Both the position numbers and the translations under genes were made by a program. Positions 34,009 to 44,800 of a DNA stretch of 64,000 nucleotides are shown here, piece after piece. Location: positions 980,001-1,044,000 of the forward strand of contig JADKCP010000001.1 of NCBI GenBank assembly GCA_016718805.1, given 5' to 3'. Numbering within the stretch: position 1 is the stretch's first letter; every line of letters begins with the position of its first letter. Source of the stretch: Bacteroidota bacterium (lineage in GTDB: Bacteria; Bacteroidota; Bacteroidia; UBA4408). The notes below the pieces were generated by a model that saw only the letters and a program-made list of their open reading frames with translations, searched no databases and was not told where the DNA came from.

Positions 34009-35412
34009 TTACATCGTTTTTAATTCAGCAACCAAGCTGGTGAGTGCTTTTTTAGCATCGCCAAAAAACATGCTGCATTTTGGATCATAAAACAACAAAT
34101 TATCAATTCCCGCATATCCTGCATTCATTGAACGTTTGTTCACAACCACGCTTTTCGCTTTATCTACTTCTAAAATAGGCATTCCGTAAATAGGAGAGGA
34201 AGGATCGCTTTTAGCGGCAGGATTTACCACATCGTTTGCACCAATGATTAATACCACATCGGTTTGTTCAAACTCGGGATTGATATCGTCCATCTCAACC
34301 AATTTATCGTAGGATACATTAGCTTCTGCAAGCAACACGTTCATGTGTCCAGGCATACGACCGGCAACCGGGTGAATAGCATATTTCACTTCAACACCAC
34401 GTTCTTCAAGCAACATTTCGAGTTCGTGAATGGTGTGTTGTGCCTGCGCTACCGCTAATCCATAACCCGGAACTATTACCACCTTGCGGGCATAATTCAT
34501 TTGTACAGCAAGGTCACTCACTTGTATATCTTTAATTGAACCTTTTACTTCGGCTCCTTCGCCTGCAGTAGATGCTCCTCCTCCAAATGCGCCGAATATA
34601 ACATTGCTTAATGGGCGATTCATGGCTTTGCACATAATGAGGGTTAAGAGAGTACCGGCTGATCCTACTAAAATTCCACCTGTTAACATTACTTTATTAT
34701 CGTATAAAAATCCACCAAAAGCAGCAGCCAATCCGGTAAAAGAGTTAAGCAAAGAAATTACAACCGGCATATCAGCACCTCCAATAGGAATGGTAAACAA
34801 TATTCCATAAACCGCTGCGGCTAAAAACAGTAAATATGCCAATGTCATGTTGCCGCCATCGTATACAAAATAAGCACCGAAGCCAAGCACAGCAATCATT
34901 ACAACAGTATTCAAAATATTGTAACTTGGTAAACGCACCGGTTTGTTCATGGTGCCGTTTAATTTGAGATAAGCAATAATACTTCCCGAAAAGGAAACAG
35001 TTCCAATAATTAATCCTGCAACAATGGCTATCATAGTACCATAGGAGCTTGATTCGGCAGACACTGCATGATAATGATGGTTGAGTTCAATTAATGAAAT
35101 TAATGCAGCACAGGCGCCTCCCATTCCATTAAACATAGAAACTAGTTCAGGCATTTTTGTCATTTGAACTTTTTTGGCGGTAGTCCATCCTATCACAGTT
35201 CCTAGAGCAATACCTCCAAAAATGAGGGCATAAATAAGGCCGCTTACTTGTCCTTCAAAAAGCAGAATAGTGCCTAAAATAGCTATGGTCATACCAATAG
35301 CGCCAATCAGATTTCCCTTTTTAGCTGTTTTGGCATTCCCCATCATTTTGAGCCCAAGAATAAAAGTAACTGAGCCTATGAGGTAACAAATTTCAAGAAG
35401 ATTATGATTCAT
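34009..35412 (-). CDS. pntB: NAD(P) transhydrogenase subunit beta
   Basis: A 467-residue inner-membrane protein that couples hydride transfer from NADH to NADP+ to proton entry. N-terminal transmembrane helices extend to about residue 260. The C-terminal NADP-binding domain III follows, with 'KVVIVPGYGLAVAQAQHTIHEL', 'HPVAGRMPGHMNVLLAEA', 'DVVLIIGANDVVNPAA' and 'KRSMNAGYAGIDN'. Last gene of a pntAA-pntAB-pntB operon. Confidence 0.97.
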   Translation of the reverse strand: MNHNLLEICYLIGSVTFILGLKMMGNAKTAKKGNLIGAIGMTIAILGTILLFEGQVSGLIYALIFGGIALGTVIGWTTAKKVQMTKMPELVSMFNGMGGACAALISLIELNHHYHAVSAESSSYGTMIAIVAGLIIGTVSFSGSIIAYLKLNGTMNKPVRLPSYNILNTVVMIAVLGFGAYFVYDGGNMTLAYLLFLAAAVYGILFTIPIGGADMPVVISLLNSFTGLAAAFGGFLYDNKVMLTGGILVGSAGTLLTLIMCKAMNRPLSNVIFGAFGGGASTAGEGAEVKGSIKDIQVSDLAVQMNYARKVVIVPGYGLAVAQAQHTIHELEMLLEERGVEVKYAIHPVAGRMPGHMNVLLAEANVSYDKLVEMDDINPEFEQTDVVLIIGANDVVNPAAKSDPSSPIYGMPILEVDKAKSVVVNKRSMNAGYAGIDNLLFYDPKCSMFFGDAKKALTSLVAELKTM

Positions 35413-35519
35413 AATATTTACCGGGTTAATATGTTTGTTTATGAAAGTGTGGTTTGTAAAAGGCCTACATTCTTTCGTTTTAAGAGTTCGTTCCTTTTAA
35501 TTCAGGCTGCTTAATTAAT

Positions 35520-35825
35520 TTATTTTTTCTTAAACATGTCGAGCATTCGGTCGGTAACAACAAAACCTCCAACTACATTTAATGTACCGAGCACTACTGC
35601 TAAAAATCCAAGAGCTAAGGCAAGGTAATCGGTAGGATCGACACTTAACATTACGTAAATTGCACCCACCACCACAACACCGTGAATAGCATTAGCTCCC
35701 GACATGAGCGGAGTATGTAAAACAGTTGGCACGCCACCAATAACTTCCACACCAACAAAAATGGAAAGCACAATAAAATAAATCATCTCTCTGTTGGTTC
35801 CAAAAAAATCTAAAAGTTCGTTCAT
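35520..35825 (-). CDS. pntAB: NAD(P) transhydrogenase subunit alpha, membrane part
   Basis: A 101-residue protein with three transmembrane helices, including 'VGVEVIGGVPTVLHTPLMSGANAIHG', the conserved membrane domain II segment. In E. coli it is fused to PntA; here, as in many bacteria, it is separate. It lies 34 bp after pntAA. Confidence 0.95.
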   Translation of the reverse strand: MNELLDFFGTNREMIYFIVLSIFVGVEVIGGVPTVLHTPLMSGANAIHGVVVVGAIYVMLSVDPTDYLALALGFLAVVLGTLNVVGGFVVTDRMLDMFKKK

Positions 35826-35859
35826 GTTATTTTTAAATTAGTTTATGTAGCAAATTGAA

Positions 35860-36990
35860 TTATGCATTAACCGGTTTGGCAACGCTTGGATGTACTGCTT
35901 TTCCTTGATGGGTAATCAGACTTCCTTTAGTAATGTCCTCTTCCATTTCCCATTTAAATTTATCTTTATCGGCAAGGTGTAATAAAAGAGTTTGAATGTT
36001 TTTTGCATATAAATCGCTTGCATTCATGGGAAGCATTGAAGGAAGATTGCTTTCGCCAATTATGGTTACACCATGTTTTACAACGGTTTTATTGAGTTCG
36101 CTTCCAATTACATTTCCTCCTTGCTCAACAGCCATATCTAAAATTACAGAACCAAAGCGCATGCTTTGCACCATTTCGTCGGTTACTAATAAGGGTGCTT
36201 TTTTACCGGGAATTAAGGCGGTGGTAATTACAATATCCGCATCCTTTACGTGTTTGGCAACGGTTTCTTTTTGTTTTTTCAAAAATTCTTCCGACACACT
36301 TCGCACATAACCGCCTTCAACCATAATGGTATTATCAGAAGGCACTTCAATAAATTTCCCACCCAATGATTCAACTTGTTCTTTGGTATCGGTTCGTACG
36401 TCGCTTACTTCCACAACTGCACCCAATCGTTTTGCAGTAGCAATAGCTTGCAATCCCGCAACACCTGCTCCAAATATTACCACCTTTGAAGGACGTATAG
36501 TACCGGCGGCAGTTGTCATCATTGGTAGTATTTTGCCTAAAGTATCGGCAGCCAGCAAAACACTTTTATACCCTGCAAGGTTGGCTTGAGAGGAAAGAGC
36601 ATCCATTTTTTGCGCTCTCGAAATACGAGGTACAGCGTCCATTGAAAAAGCTGAAATCCCCGCTTTTACACAAGCTTCAACCAGATCCGGATTGGTAGCT
36701 GCAAACATAAATGAAAGTAGGACAGCATCTTTTTTCATCCAGGAAATTTCAGCAGGATGAGGTGCATTCACCTTCAATACAACATCTGCATCAGCATATA
36801 CCTTATTAATTGAATCAACAATTGTAGCACCTGCTTCTACATAAGCAGCATCCGGAAAGTAGGAGCGAGCGCCTGCATCTTGTTGAATGCGGCATTCAAA
36901 ACCGGCTTTTACCAATGCTTTCACCACATCGGGAGTAAGTGCAACTCTGTTTTCTTTTTCCTTAGTTTCTTTTGGAACGGCTAGTATCAA
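35860..36990 (-). CDS. pntAA: NAD(P) transhydrogenase subunit alpha, NAD-binding part
   Basis: A 376-residue protein homologous to alanine dehydrogenase. Typical segments are 'AVPKETKEKENRVALTPDVV', 'ANLAGYKSVLLAA', the Rossmann motif 'VVIFGAGVAGLQAIATAKRLGAVV' (in pieces) and the mobile-loop region 'DIVITTALIPGKKAPLLVT'. It starts at TTG (TTG-ATA-CTA). A TACTTTTG -7 element lies about 48 nt upstream. Confidence 0.96.
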   Translation of the reverse strand: MILAVPKETKEKENRVALTPDVVKALVKAGFECRIQQDAGARSYFPDAAYVEAGATIVDSINKVYADADVVLKVNAPHPAEISWMKKDAVLLSFMFAATNPDLVEACVKAGISAFSMDAVPRISRAQKMDALSSQANLAGYKSVLLAADTLGKILPMMTTAAGTIRPSKVVIFGAGVAGLQAIATAKRLGAVVEVSDVRTDTKEQVESLGGKFIEVPSDNTIMVEGGYVRSVSEEFLKKQKETVAKHVKDADIVITTALIPGKKAPLLVTDEMVQSMRFGSVILDMAVEQGGNVIGSELNKTVVKHGVTIIGESNLPSMLPMNASDLYAKNIQTLLLHLADKDKFKWEMEEDITKGSLITHQGKAVHPSVAKPVNA

Positions 36991-37037
36991 TTGGATATGG
37001 GTTAATTAATGAATATTCGTTTTTAAAAAATCGCTCG

Positions 37038-37045
37038 CAAAAGTA
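37038..37045 (-). promoter_or_regulatory. Putative -7 promoter element of the pnt operon
   Basis: TACTTTTG on the minus strand, 47 nt upstream of the pntAA start. It is a full match to TAnnTTTG, with no clear -33 TTG. Confidence 0.45.
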
Positions 37046-37133
37046 GCAATTTTATTGAATTTTGTACTATAGGCCATGAGTTTAAACCTACTGTAGTTCA
37101 GAATGTTAAATAGGGTTGTGAAAGGCCTTGCTA

Positions 37134-38117
37134 CTATTGGTGAAGAATCACCAGTTTTTTAGAAAAACTACTAGTGGAAGTTACCAAAGTAAGACTATAA
37201 ACTCCCGAATTAAATTTAGAAGTATTGAGCCTAAATTTTTGGAGGTTTTTAGATTCATTGGAAATAGGTTCCTGATACACTATTTTTCCTGACTGATCAG
37301 CTATTTTGAGAGTGGCAGTAGTTGCGTTTAAGTGGGCGAAATCAAGCTCTACAAAATCATTGGCCGGATTTGGTGAAATACTTAATGTGGTAGTACTAAC
37401 CGCTGTTTCATTCACTCCAATTAATACCGGATCGACTATTGGAAATATTGCAAAATCCAAATCCAAAGGCCATCCCTGCAACATGGTTTGCCACTGGCCA
37501 TTGCTGCGCTTTTCCCAAGACATATCTTTTTTAACCGAGTTTGAATCCTTCGTAGTAAGCAAAGCTACTTTATCGCTAGAGTCGAGGTGCGATAGGTCGA
37601 TTCCCACTGCAAAATTATGTACGCTACTGTCGCTAGGCGCCCAATCGAACCGCACACGAGTAAAATGGCCTGCAATAGTATCGATGCTGTCTAGTAGTAA
37701 TTTACGACTATGCAAAATTCTGCCAGGGGCAGTGGTATTGGTGTTTCCGCTGCTAATTCCGCTTCCGTCCATGGCATAAATGGCAACGGTTAAATACGAA
37801 ATTGAATCGTGTGCTTGTTTTACTTTGGCTGCGAAATAAAAAAGTACTTCTCGTATATTGCTTTGTTGTGTGATTTCAAAGCTTTGAGCTTTTACTAAAT
37901 CGTTAAAAGAGTTGGTTCCTGCTGCATATCCACCATTTTGATCGAGGTACACGGCTTTGGGGGCAGCATTAAAAGCAGCTAAGCCAAGGGTATCAATGGC
38001 CATGCTTTTTGAATAAGTGTGGTTACTTGCAGGTGTTTGTGTTTCACTAAAATTTCGTTGTGCAACTGCTGTAGTAAAACACAGGATTACTGCAAAAAGG
38101 GTAAAAAGTTTATTCAT
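37134..38117 (-). CDS. T9SS-secreted protein of unknown function
   Basis: A 327-residue protein from ATG 38117, chosen because it gives a clean signal peptide (MNKLFTLFAVILCFTTAVAQ). An upstream in-frame start at 38225 would add 36 residues with no such fit and would overlap a promoter element. The central ~220 residues are not recognised; they contain a 'LREVLFYFAAKV'-like beta-rich domain. The C-terminus is a T9SS sorting domain (SISPNPANDFVELDF ... SGVYSLTLVTSTSSFSKKLVI). Confidence 0.82.
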   Translation of the reverse strand: MNKLFTLFAVILCFTTAVAQRNFSETQTPASNHTYSKSMAIDTLGLAAFNAAPKAVYLDQNGGYAAGTNSFNDLVKAQSFEITQQSNIREVLFYFAAKVKQAHDSISYLTVAIYAMDGSGISSGNTNTTAPGRILHSRKLLLDSIDTIAGHFTRVRFDWAPSDSSVHNFAVGIDLSHLDSSDKVALLTTKDSNSVKKDMSWEKRSNGQWQTMLQGWPLDLDFAIFPIVDPVLIGVNETAVSTTTLSISPNPANDFVELDFAHLNATTATLKIADQSGKIVYQEPISNESKNLQKFRLNTSKFNSGVYSLTLVTSTSSFSKKLVILHQ

Positions 38118-38171
38118 TAAAGCTGTTTTTAAAGTGTGGATTTTACACTGTGCAATTTTTTTTTTGCGCTG

Positions 38172-38179
38172 CAAACTTA
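38172..38179 (-). promoter_or_regulatory. Putative -7 promoter element
   Basis: TAAGTTTG on the minus strand lies about 55 nt upstream of the ATG at 38117. It falls inside the longer alternative reading frame, which supports the shorter start. Confidence 0.42.
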
Positions 38180-38321
38180 CTATTAATACTATCAATAAAA
38201 AAGGGATGGAAAGTTTGTGAAACAAATTGGAGTAAGCGATATATTGCTTGCGTTTATTTAAATTGAAACAGGCTAGGTTGATTGTATGATTAGGAGAAAA
38301 TATTTGATAAATAAAATCATT

Positions 38322-38350
38322 TTGATGAAAATGAAATAATAGTATCTTTG
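38322..38350 (+). promoter_or_regulatory. Promoter of tRNA-Met
   Basis: TTG at 38322-38324 and TATCTTTG at 38343-38350, with an 18-bp spacer. Initiation is expected near 38356, about 20 nt before the tRNA. Confidence 0.75.
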
Positions 38351-38377
38351 CGCGCTCAAAAAAAAACAGAGCGACAT

Positions 38378-38451
38378 GGCGGGGTAGCTCAGATGGTTAG
38401 AGCGCAGGATTCATAACCCTGAGGTCACGGGTTCAACTCCCGTCTCCGCTA
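38378..38451 (+). tRNA. tRNA-Met (anticodon CAU), elongator type
   Basis: A 74-nt cloverleaf. Acceptor GGCGGGG pairs with CTCCGCT (two G-T pairs), D-arm is GCTCAGATGGTTAGAGC, the anticodon loop is TTCATAA, and the T-arm is CGGGTTCAACTCCCG. It lacks the GGG/CCC anticodon stem of initiator tRNA. The last anticodon-stem pair is an A-C mismatch (CAGGA with CCCTG), which is odd and may indicate a recent change. It has its own promoter and terminator. Confidence 0.93.
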
Positions 38452-38454
38452 CGA

Positions 38455-38487
38455 AGAAAGAGCAACATTAGTTGCTCTTTCTTTTTT
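38455..38487 (+). terminator. Intrinsic terminator of tRNA-Met
   Basis: GAAAGAGCAAC pairs with GTTGCTCTTTC, followed by TTTTTT. It lies directly after the tRNA. Confidence 0.92.
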
Positions 38488-38807
38488 ATTAGTCCTTGGA
38501 TTTCCTTTTTTAGGAAAGAGTCTCAAATCTACCTTAAGTTATTTCGAACGAAAAATTCTATTTCAAAAATATTCTTTAAATTAATTGATATTATACCTGT
38601 ATTTTCAGAGTGATGTTAGAAATATATTTTAAGAACCTCGTATCATCTGTAATTACTTACTTAAGCACTGCCGGGGGTAAGAAAATATCAAAGTAAAATT
38701 CTGGAATACTAATTACTAATGATTTTACCAGGAATAAAATTCTAACTAAAAAGTATCAATTTTTTTTGAATAGTAAAGGTAGCAAATTGAGCTTATGTAA
38801 AGGAAGA
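38488..38807. other. AT-rich intergenic region, nothing recognised
   Basis: 320 bases between the tRNA-Met terminator and the hairpin after the giant gene. I see no frame, RNA gene, strong promoter or repeat in it. Confidence 0.6.
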
Positions 38808-38839
38808 GACCGTCTTTGAATTTTACTTCAAAGACGGCC
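38808..38839 (-). terminator. Hairpin terminator after the giant T9SS gene
   Basis: CCGTCTTTGAA (38810-38820) pairs with TTCAAAGACGG (38827-38837). In the minus-strand transcript it follows the giant gene by about 35 nt. The downstream run is only moderately T-rich (TCTCTTCCTTT), so efficiency is uncertain. Confidence 0.65.
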
Positions 38840-38871
38840 CCTAAATCTTAATTTTGGAGTGCTTACAGTTA

Positions 38872-41800
38872 TCAATCGACCACGTATTTTTTGTGAATTT
38901 GCTTTTCGTTTACAACAGCCTCAATCAAGTAGACTCCTTTAGCTAACCGAACTTCCGGCTTCAAGATCAAGTCACCTTCATCTGCTTTTAAAATATCAGT
39001 TTTATATACTAGCTCACCCAGCATATTATAAATGAAAACACCCACATTATCCTTGGCTGCTAACCCATTTAGTTGAACAAAAAATTCATTCTCAAAAATA
39101 TTGGGGTTTGGATACACAATCAATAGCTGATTGGATATTTCTAATTCAGGTGTAGGTGGCTGTTGTAAGGTAGGATCAATCAATCGAGAGAAACCATTTG
39201 CCAATTGGATGGTACATGTTGTGCCGTAATTTTCCCATTGTCCCGCATAATATGCAACCTCTACAGTATAGCTACCAGCTGCGAAATTGGATGATGGTGC
39301 AATCCAAGAAAGTCTAAAATCATTTACAGCGCTGTTGCGATAATAGATTCTTTGATTGGAGCCGCTTGTAAATGGCCCAGTTATTTTATAGGAGTAATTT
39401 GTAGCGGCTGGAATTTGATTGCAAAAAAGTTGAGTACTTAAACCCGTCAAATTAATAGGGCAATAGGCATTTTGAAGTTGTGTTTGAGGAACTGCAGGTG
39501 TGTTAACTAAACAAACAGGACCTTCATTAAGCCAAGCAGAACCAACATATGCTGCAGCAGTTACGTTGTATGTAGTTCCATACTTCATTCCAGTAGTCCA
39601 ATTGTAGAAGGTTGTATTGCTGTTATAGAGATAAACAGTGTTGTCGTATCCTGCGCTTGTAACATGTAATCGATACATACTTGCAGCACCAATCGGTACA
39701 ACCGAAACCGGTGAAGATATCGAACTGAGCGTAATGTTACAATTATCGGCTACCATTGATGTAGAAGGGGTTGGAGGAGTAGTAATAGTACAGGAAGGCC
39801 CATTTGCTGTCCAAACACCACCTACATAAGCAGAAACCTCTACATTGTAGGTGGTGTTATAACTTGGGCCACCAGGTGTTCCAGATGTTGGTATCCATGT
39901 CATTCGAAAATCTAAATTTGAATTATTACGCGGAACTGTTACATCATAGCCACCAGCAGTAGTAAAATGTAACCTGTAGTTTGTTGCTCCACTCACTGCA
40001 GTGTAAAAAAATTGATCACTCATTGAGGCTAAGGTTGTATTGCAATAAGCAGAGGTGAGCGAAGTTGGAGGAGCAGAAGTAAGTGTAACTTTACATACAG
40101 GACCAAAAGTTCCCCATTCACCAGGAAGATTACCTAAAGCTGTTGTTGTAGTTTTGCCAACCAAGGCTCTTACTTGAACATCATAGGTATAGCCGTATTG
40201 AACTTTATTGGTCAAAGCTTCGAATCTGAAATCGGTATTGGATGTTGTTTTATCCCAAGTGTAATTGTAATCATAAACTCCACCAGGAACATCTTCTACA
40301 ATTTTGTATTCATAACTGTTTGCTCCAAGAATACTAGTACAATTGTAAACATCACTTTGGTTACCACTTGTATAATTGCAAAAGCCCGGGGTAGAAGTGT
40401 TATCTGAAAGCTTGTTTTGAGGAAAGGCACTGGTAGTTATGCTACATTCAGGACCCAACAAACTCCAAGCTCCATTTTTATAATAAGACACACTTACATT
40501 GTAAGTATGATTATAAATCACTCCAGGTGCAGCAATTATAAAGTATAACGCTGTGTTGCCATTGGTTATAAAGTCATTTACAAAAGTAGATTGGTTTCCA
40601 GTCCCAATAACATGTAATCTATAATTTGTGGCGCCTGAAACCGGCAAAATATTAATTGTATTCATTGAATTTAATACTGTTCCGCAAAGAGTAGGGTTTA
40701 ATTTGGTAGAAGGAGAAACGTTCACCGATACAGTTGCTGTATTGCTGCATCCATTGGCATCAGTTCCGTTAACCGTATAAGTAGCAGTAGCAGTTGGAAC
40801 AAATGGCACACCATTCGTGATGCTTGCTCCTCCACCAGACCAGGTGTAGTTCAATGCACCTCCTCCATTTAATGTAAGTAATGTTCCATCACCTAGAGGA
40901 GATGGGTTAGCTGATGCAGTTACAGAAGGTAGAGCATTGACAGTTATGGTTGCACTGGAACTAGTAGCACTGCAACCATTTGCATCGGTATACGAGTGAG
41001 TGTACTGTGAGCTGCTGCCTGTGTAAGGATTTGAAACACTCCAGGTCCCTCCGGATGGAGTTCCCGACAATGCGATCGAGGTTCCGGAACAGCCACTTAC
41101 GTTTTCTGCAGTTACAATTGGAAGTGAATTAACAATTATGCTAGCTGCAGAACTTGTGGCTGTGCAACCATTTTCATCAGTATAGGTATAGGTATAAGTG
41201 GCACTGCTGCCTGTGTATGGATTAGCCACGCTCCAGGTACCTCCAGCAGGTGTTCCCGACAGGGTAATTGGATTTCCGACACAACCGCTTACGTTGGATG
41301 CAGTAACTAATGGCAATGGATAAGTTGTGATGGTTACCGTTGCTACCTCTGTTTGAGAGTCTGCATCTGTTACCCATACAGTATAGTCACCCGCGCTAAG
41401 GCCTGTGATTGTTTGTGTTGTTTGCCCATTTGACCAGGAGTAATCATATGGAGCAACTCCAGATGAAACATTAACTGTAGCTGTTCCGTTTGTGCTTCCA
41501 GCACATACTGAGCTAACAGGAATTGAAATTGTAAAATTGCCGCAATCAAGGAAACCGTCATTTTCACCATTATCGTAGTTTTCATTAATGGCTTTGGCAG
41601 TACCATACATTTCACCATTAACGAAATTAGAGGAACAACCACCTATTTGCTTGTTTGCTTCTAAAAAAAATGTGTCGACTGACCAGGTTGCAAAAGTTCC
41701 AGTTTTAATTTTTTGATGCTCTAGTTTTGAAGAGGAGCAAAAATTCGGATCATAGTTATCAAATCCAATATTTAAAGCAAGTGCAACCAATTCGTTCGCA

Positions 41801-44800
41801 AACATGTTCGCGTAGGTAGCACCTGGATTGGTTACAACTCCTGAATCTAAAATACTGACCGATGTCCCCATAGATAGAAAATCTTCCACCTCATAATTGT
41901 CAGTAAGCACTATTTCATTAGCACCTGCACAACCTATTTTTAATCCGCTTGGAAAGGCTAAATTGAAGATTGCATCTCTATAACAACCTCCAGGGTTGTT
42001 TGGACCACAGGTTGAACCATAACCTCCTGAAGGGTAAGTGCGGCCACCGTGACAAGAACCATTTGATCCATTGACATGAATAGTAACACTTTTAGAATCT
42101 GTGCACCCACAACCATATTCAAGAGGTCCTGTAATAGTATAGGTTTTAGTATGATTAGGACTAACTATAAAGGTCTGAGGATTTAGCCCAGGAGGGGCAT
42201 TCGGGGTAATACTATAAGAACCGCTTGGACCGTTTACTGTTAATGTAACACTTGCGCCTGGGTTAATTGTTGCAGTACTTGGTGATATTGAAATTGAAGG
42301 CTTTGAATTTGCAGTTATTATGACTTGATCCGAAGAAGAACATAATCCTCTAGTAATTTTCCACTCGATTACAACAACACCTGGTGTTGAAATTGTCAAT
42401 TTATATTTTCCAGGAGTATTAGGAAAAGATTGCATAGTTCCATTACCACTAACAATTGAATAAGTCGCAGTTTCAAAGTTGCTAATTGACGGGGCGTTGA
42501 ATTGTAATGTAACTGATTTGATGTTGGGGTAACAAATTGAAATATCTGGTCCAGCATTAGCTCCTGTAACCGCGCTATTAAAAGTGACCTCGACATCATC
42601 AGTGCTTGCAGTGCAAGGAGCATTGCTTATAGTCCATCTTAACGTATAGTGAATTCCTGGAATACCTGTAAAGGTGCTGTTAGGGCTTGCTGAATTTCCG
42701 AAAGAGCCTCCTAAACCGGTCACTACAGACCAAGATCCGGTTCCAATAATTGGTGTATTTGCTGCAAGAGTTATTTGAGTAACCCCACAAGTGTTACTAT
42801 TTACTTGGTCAGGTCCAGCATCTGCTGATGTCGGGTTTTGATTAAGAATAACCTCCATATCATCTGAGTTGTTTGTACAAGCACCATTTTGTATGGTCCA
42901 TCTTAAAGTGTAGATGTTGCTTGCTAAACCTGTGAAAACTGGATTATTGATGTTGGACGAAGAAGGATTACCTGAACCACCCGAAAAGCTTCCTCCATTT
43001 CCACTGATAATACTCCAAGAACCGCTTTCGCCAGCCCCAACCGCGTTTGCAGAAAGTGTAACTGAAGTTAATCCACATGTAGATATATCTGTTTGATCAG
43101 GTCCTGCATTTGAAGTTGTTGGCTCCACGTCAACATGAATAGTTACTTCATCAAAACTGCTGCATGCTCCGCTAACAACTGTCCACCTGAATATGTTATT
43201 GCCATTCGAAAGTCCTGTAACATTCGTGTTTTCAAGATTTGGGTTTGCAATAATTCCAAATCCAGCTAGCAACGTCCATGTGCCAATCCCGGTTGAAGGG
43301 GCCATTGCAGCAAGATTTGAAGAAGTACTGCATATTGTTTGGTTAGGACCAGCATTTGCAATTGGAATATCATGATTAAAAGTTATGAGCACATTGTCGG
43401 AACTAGAACATGGGCCGTTTATCATTGTCCAGCTTAATTCATATGTAATTCCGGCGATGCCAGAAAAAGTGGCAGAAGGATCAGAAATAGAACTAAACAA
43501 TCCACCCGTTCCTGAAATTATTGACCATGAACCAGTGCCAAAAATTGGTGTATTAGCAGCTAGGGTAACTGATGTTTCTCCGCATAAACTAACCTGATCA
43601 GGTCCTGCATCTGATGTTGGGTTATTGTAAAAGCTAATTGCTTTGTCATCATAGCTAAAACAAATTCCATTTTCAATAGTCCATCTTAACACATAAGTCT
43701 CATTTGAAATCCCAATAAAGGTTGCATTTTCATCATTTGGATTACTAAATGAGCCACCCAATCCAGAAAGAATTGACCATGATCCGTTTGAAGGGAGAGT
43801 CACAGCATTGGCACTAAGCACAACGCTTGTTACACCACAAATATTCAGCTCGTCGGGCCCAGCATTTGCAGGTGTTGATATACCTTCATAAGCGATTAAT
43901 ACATCGTCTAAGCTTGGAGCACAAATACCATTACTAATTGTCCATCTAAAAATATTATTACCATTCCCTAATCCAGTTACTTGTGAAGTTGGACTTGTCG
44001 GATTAGTTATGGTTCCACTTCCTGAAACCAATGTCCATTCTCCAATTCCTATTATTGGTAAAGTTGCTGCAAGAGAAGTATTAGGAACACATATACTTTG
44101 ATCCTGACCAGCGTTAGCCTGGCTTGGATATTCATCAACATGAATTTTGATTTGTGAGGTACTACAAAGAATTTCCGATACAGTCCAAACCAGGATATTA
44201 TCTCCCGGAGGTAAACTTGTTATGGTAGTTGTTGGGCTAGTAGGATACGTCAAAATGCCACCACCCGATGTAATTGTCCATATTCCTGTTTGCCCAGTCA
44301 ATGGCATATTAGCAGATAAAGTTCCATAATTGTTACAGAGGAATTGATCGATGCCAGCATTTGCATTTGGTATCACAGGATCACCCGGAAGCTCAATTAA
44401 AATCTTATCCTCGAGAAAGAGACAATGACCGCATGTTGTGAGACCATTTAAACATTCAACACAATTATGATAAAGTTTATATCCAATTTCAAGTGATGTC
44501 AATAATTGATTACAAATTATTGTTCCTTCGACAGTAAATAGGTATGAACCAGTTGTTAAATCAGATTCTAATTTGAAATAATTTATACCATCATCTATAC
44601 ATAGATCAGGCAAAATAGTAATAATGCTTCCATCAGCCTTTTGATAAGTAAGTTTATTAACTTTAACATTTGTGGTTGCAAAACTTATTGATGGTAATGG
44701 CTTATTTGGAGGCGCATTCAAAGTAAAATTTGTTTTAAAAGCTCCGGCATTTAATATATTGAATATATTTGAAGATGTAATCTGTACATCAGTGGTTGTT

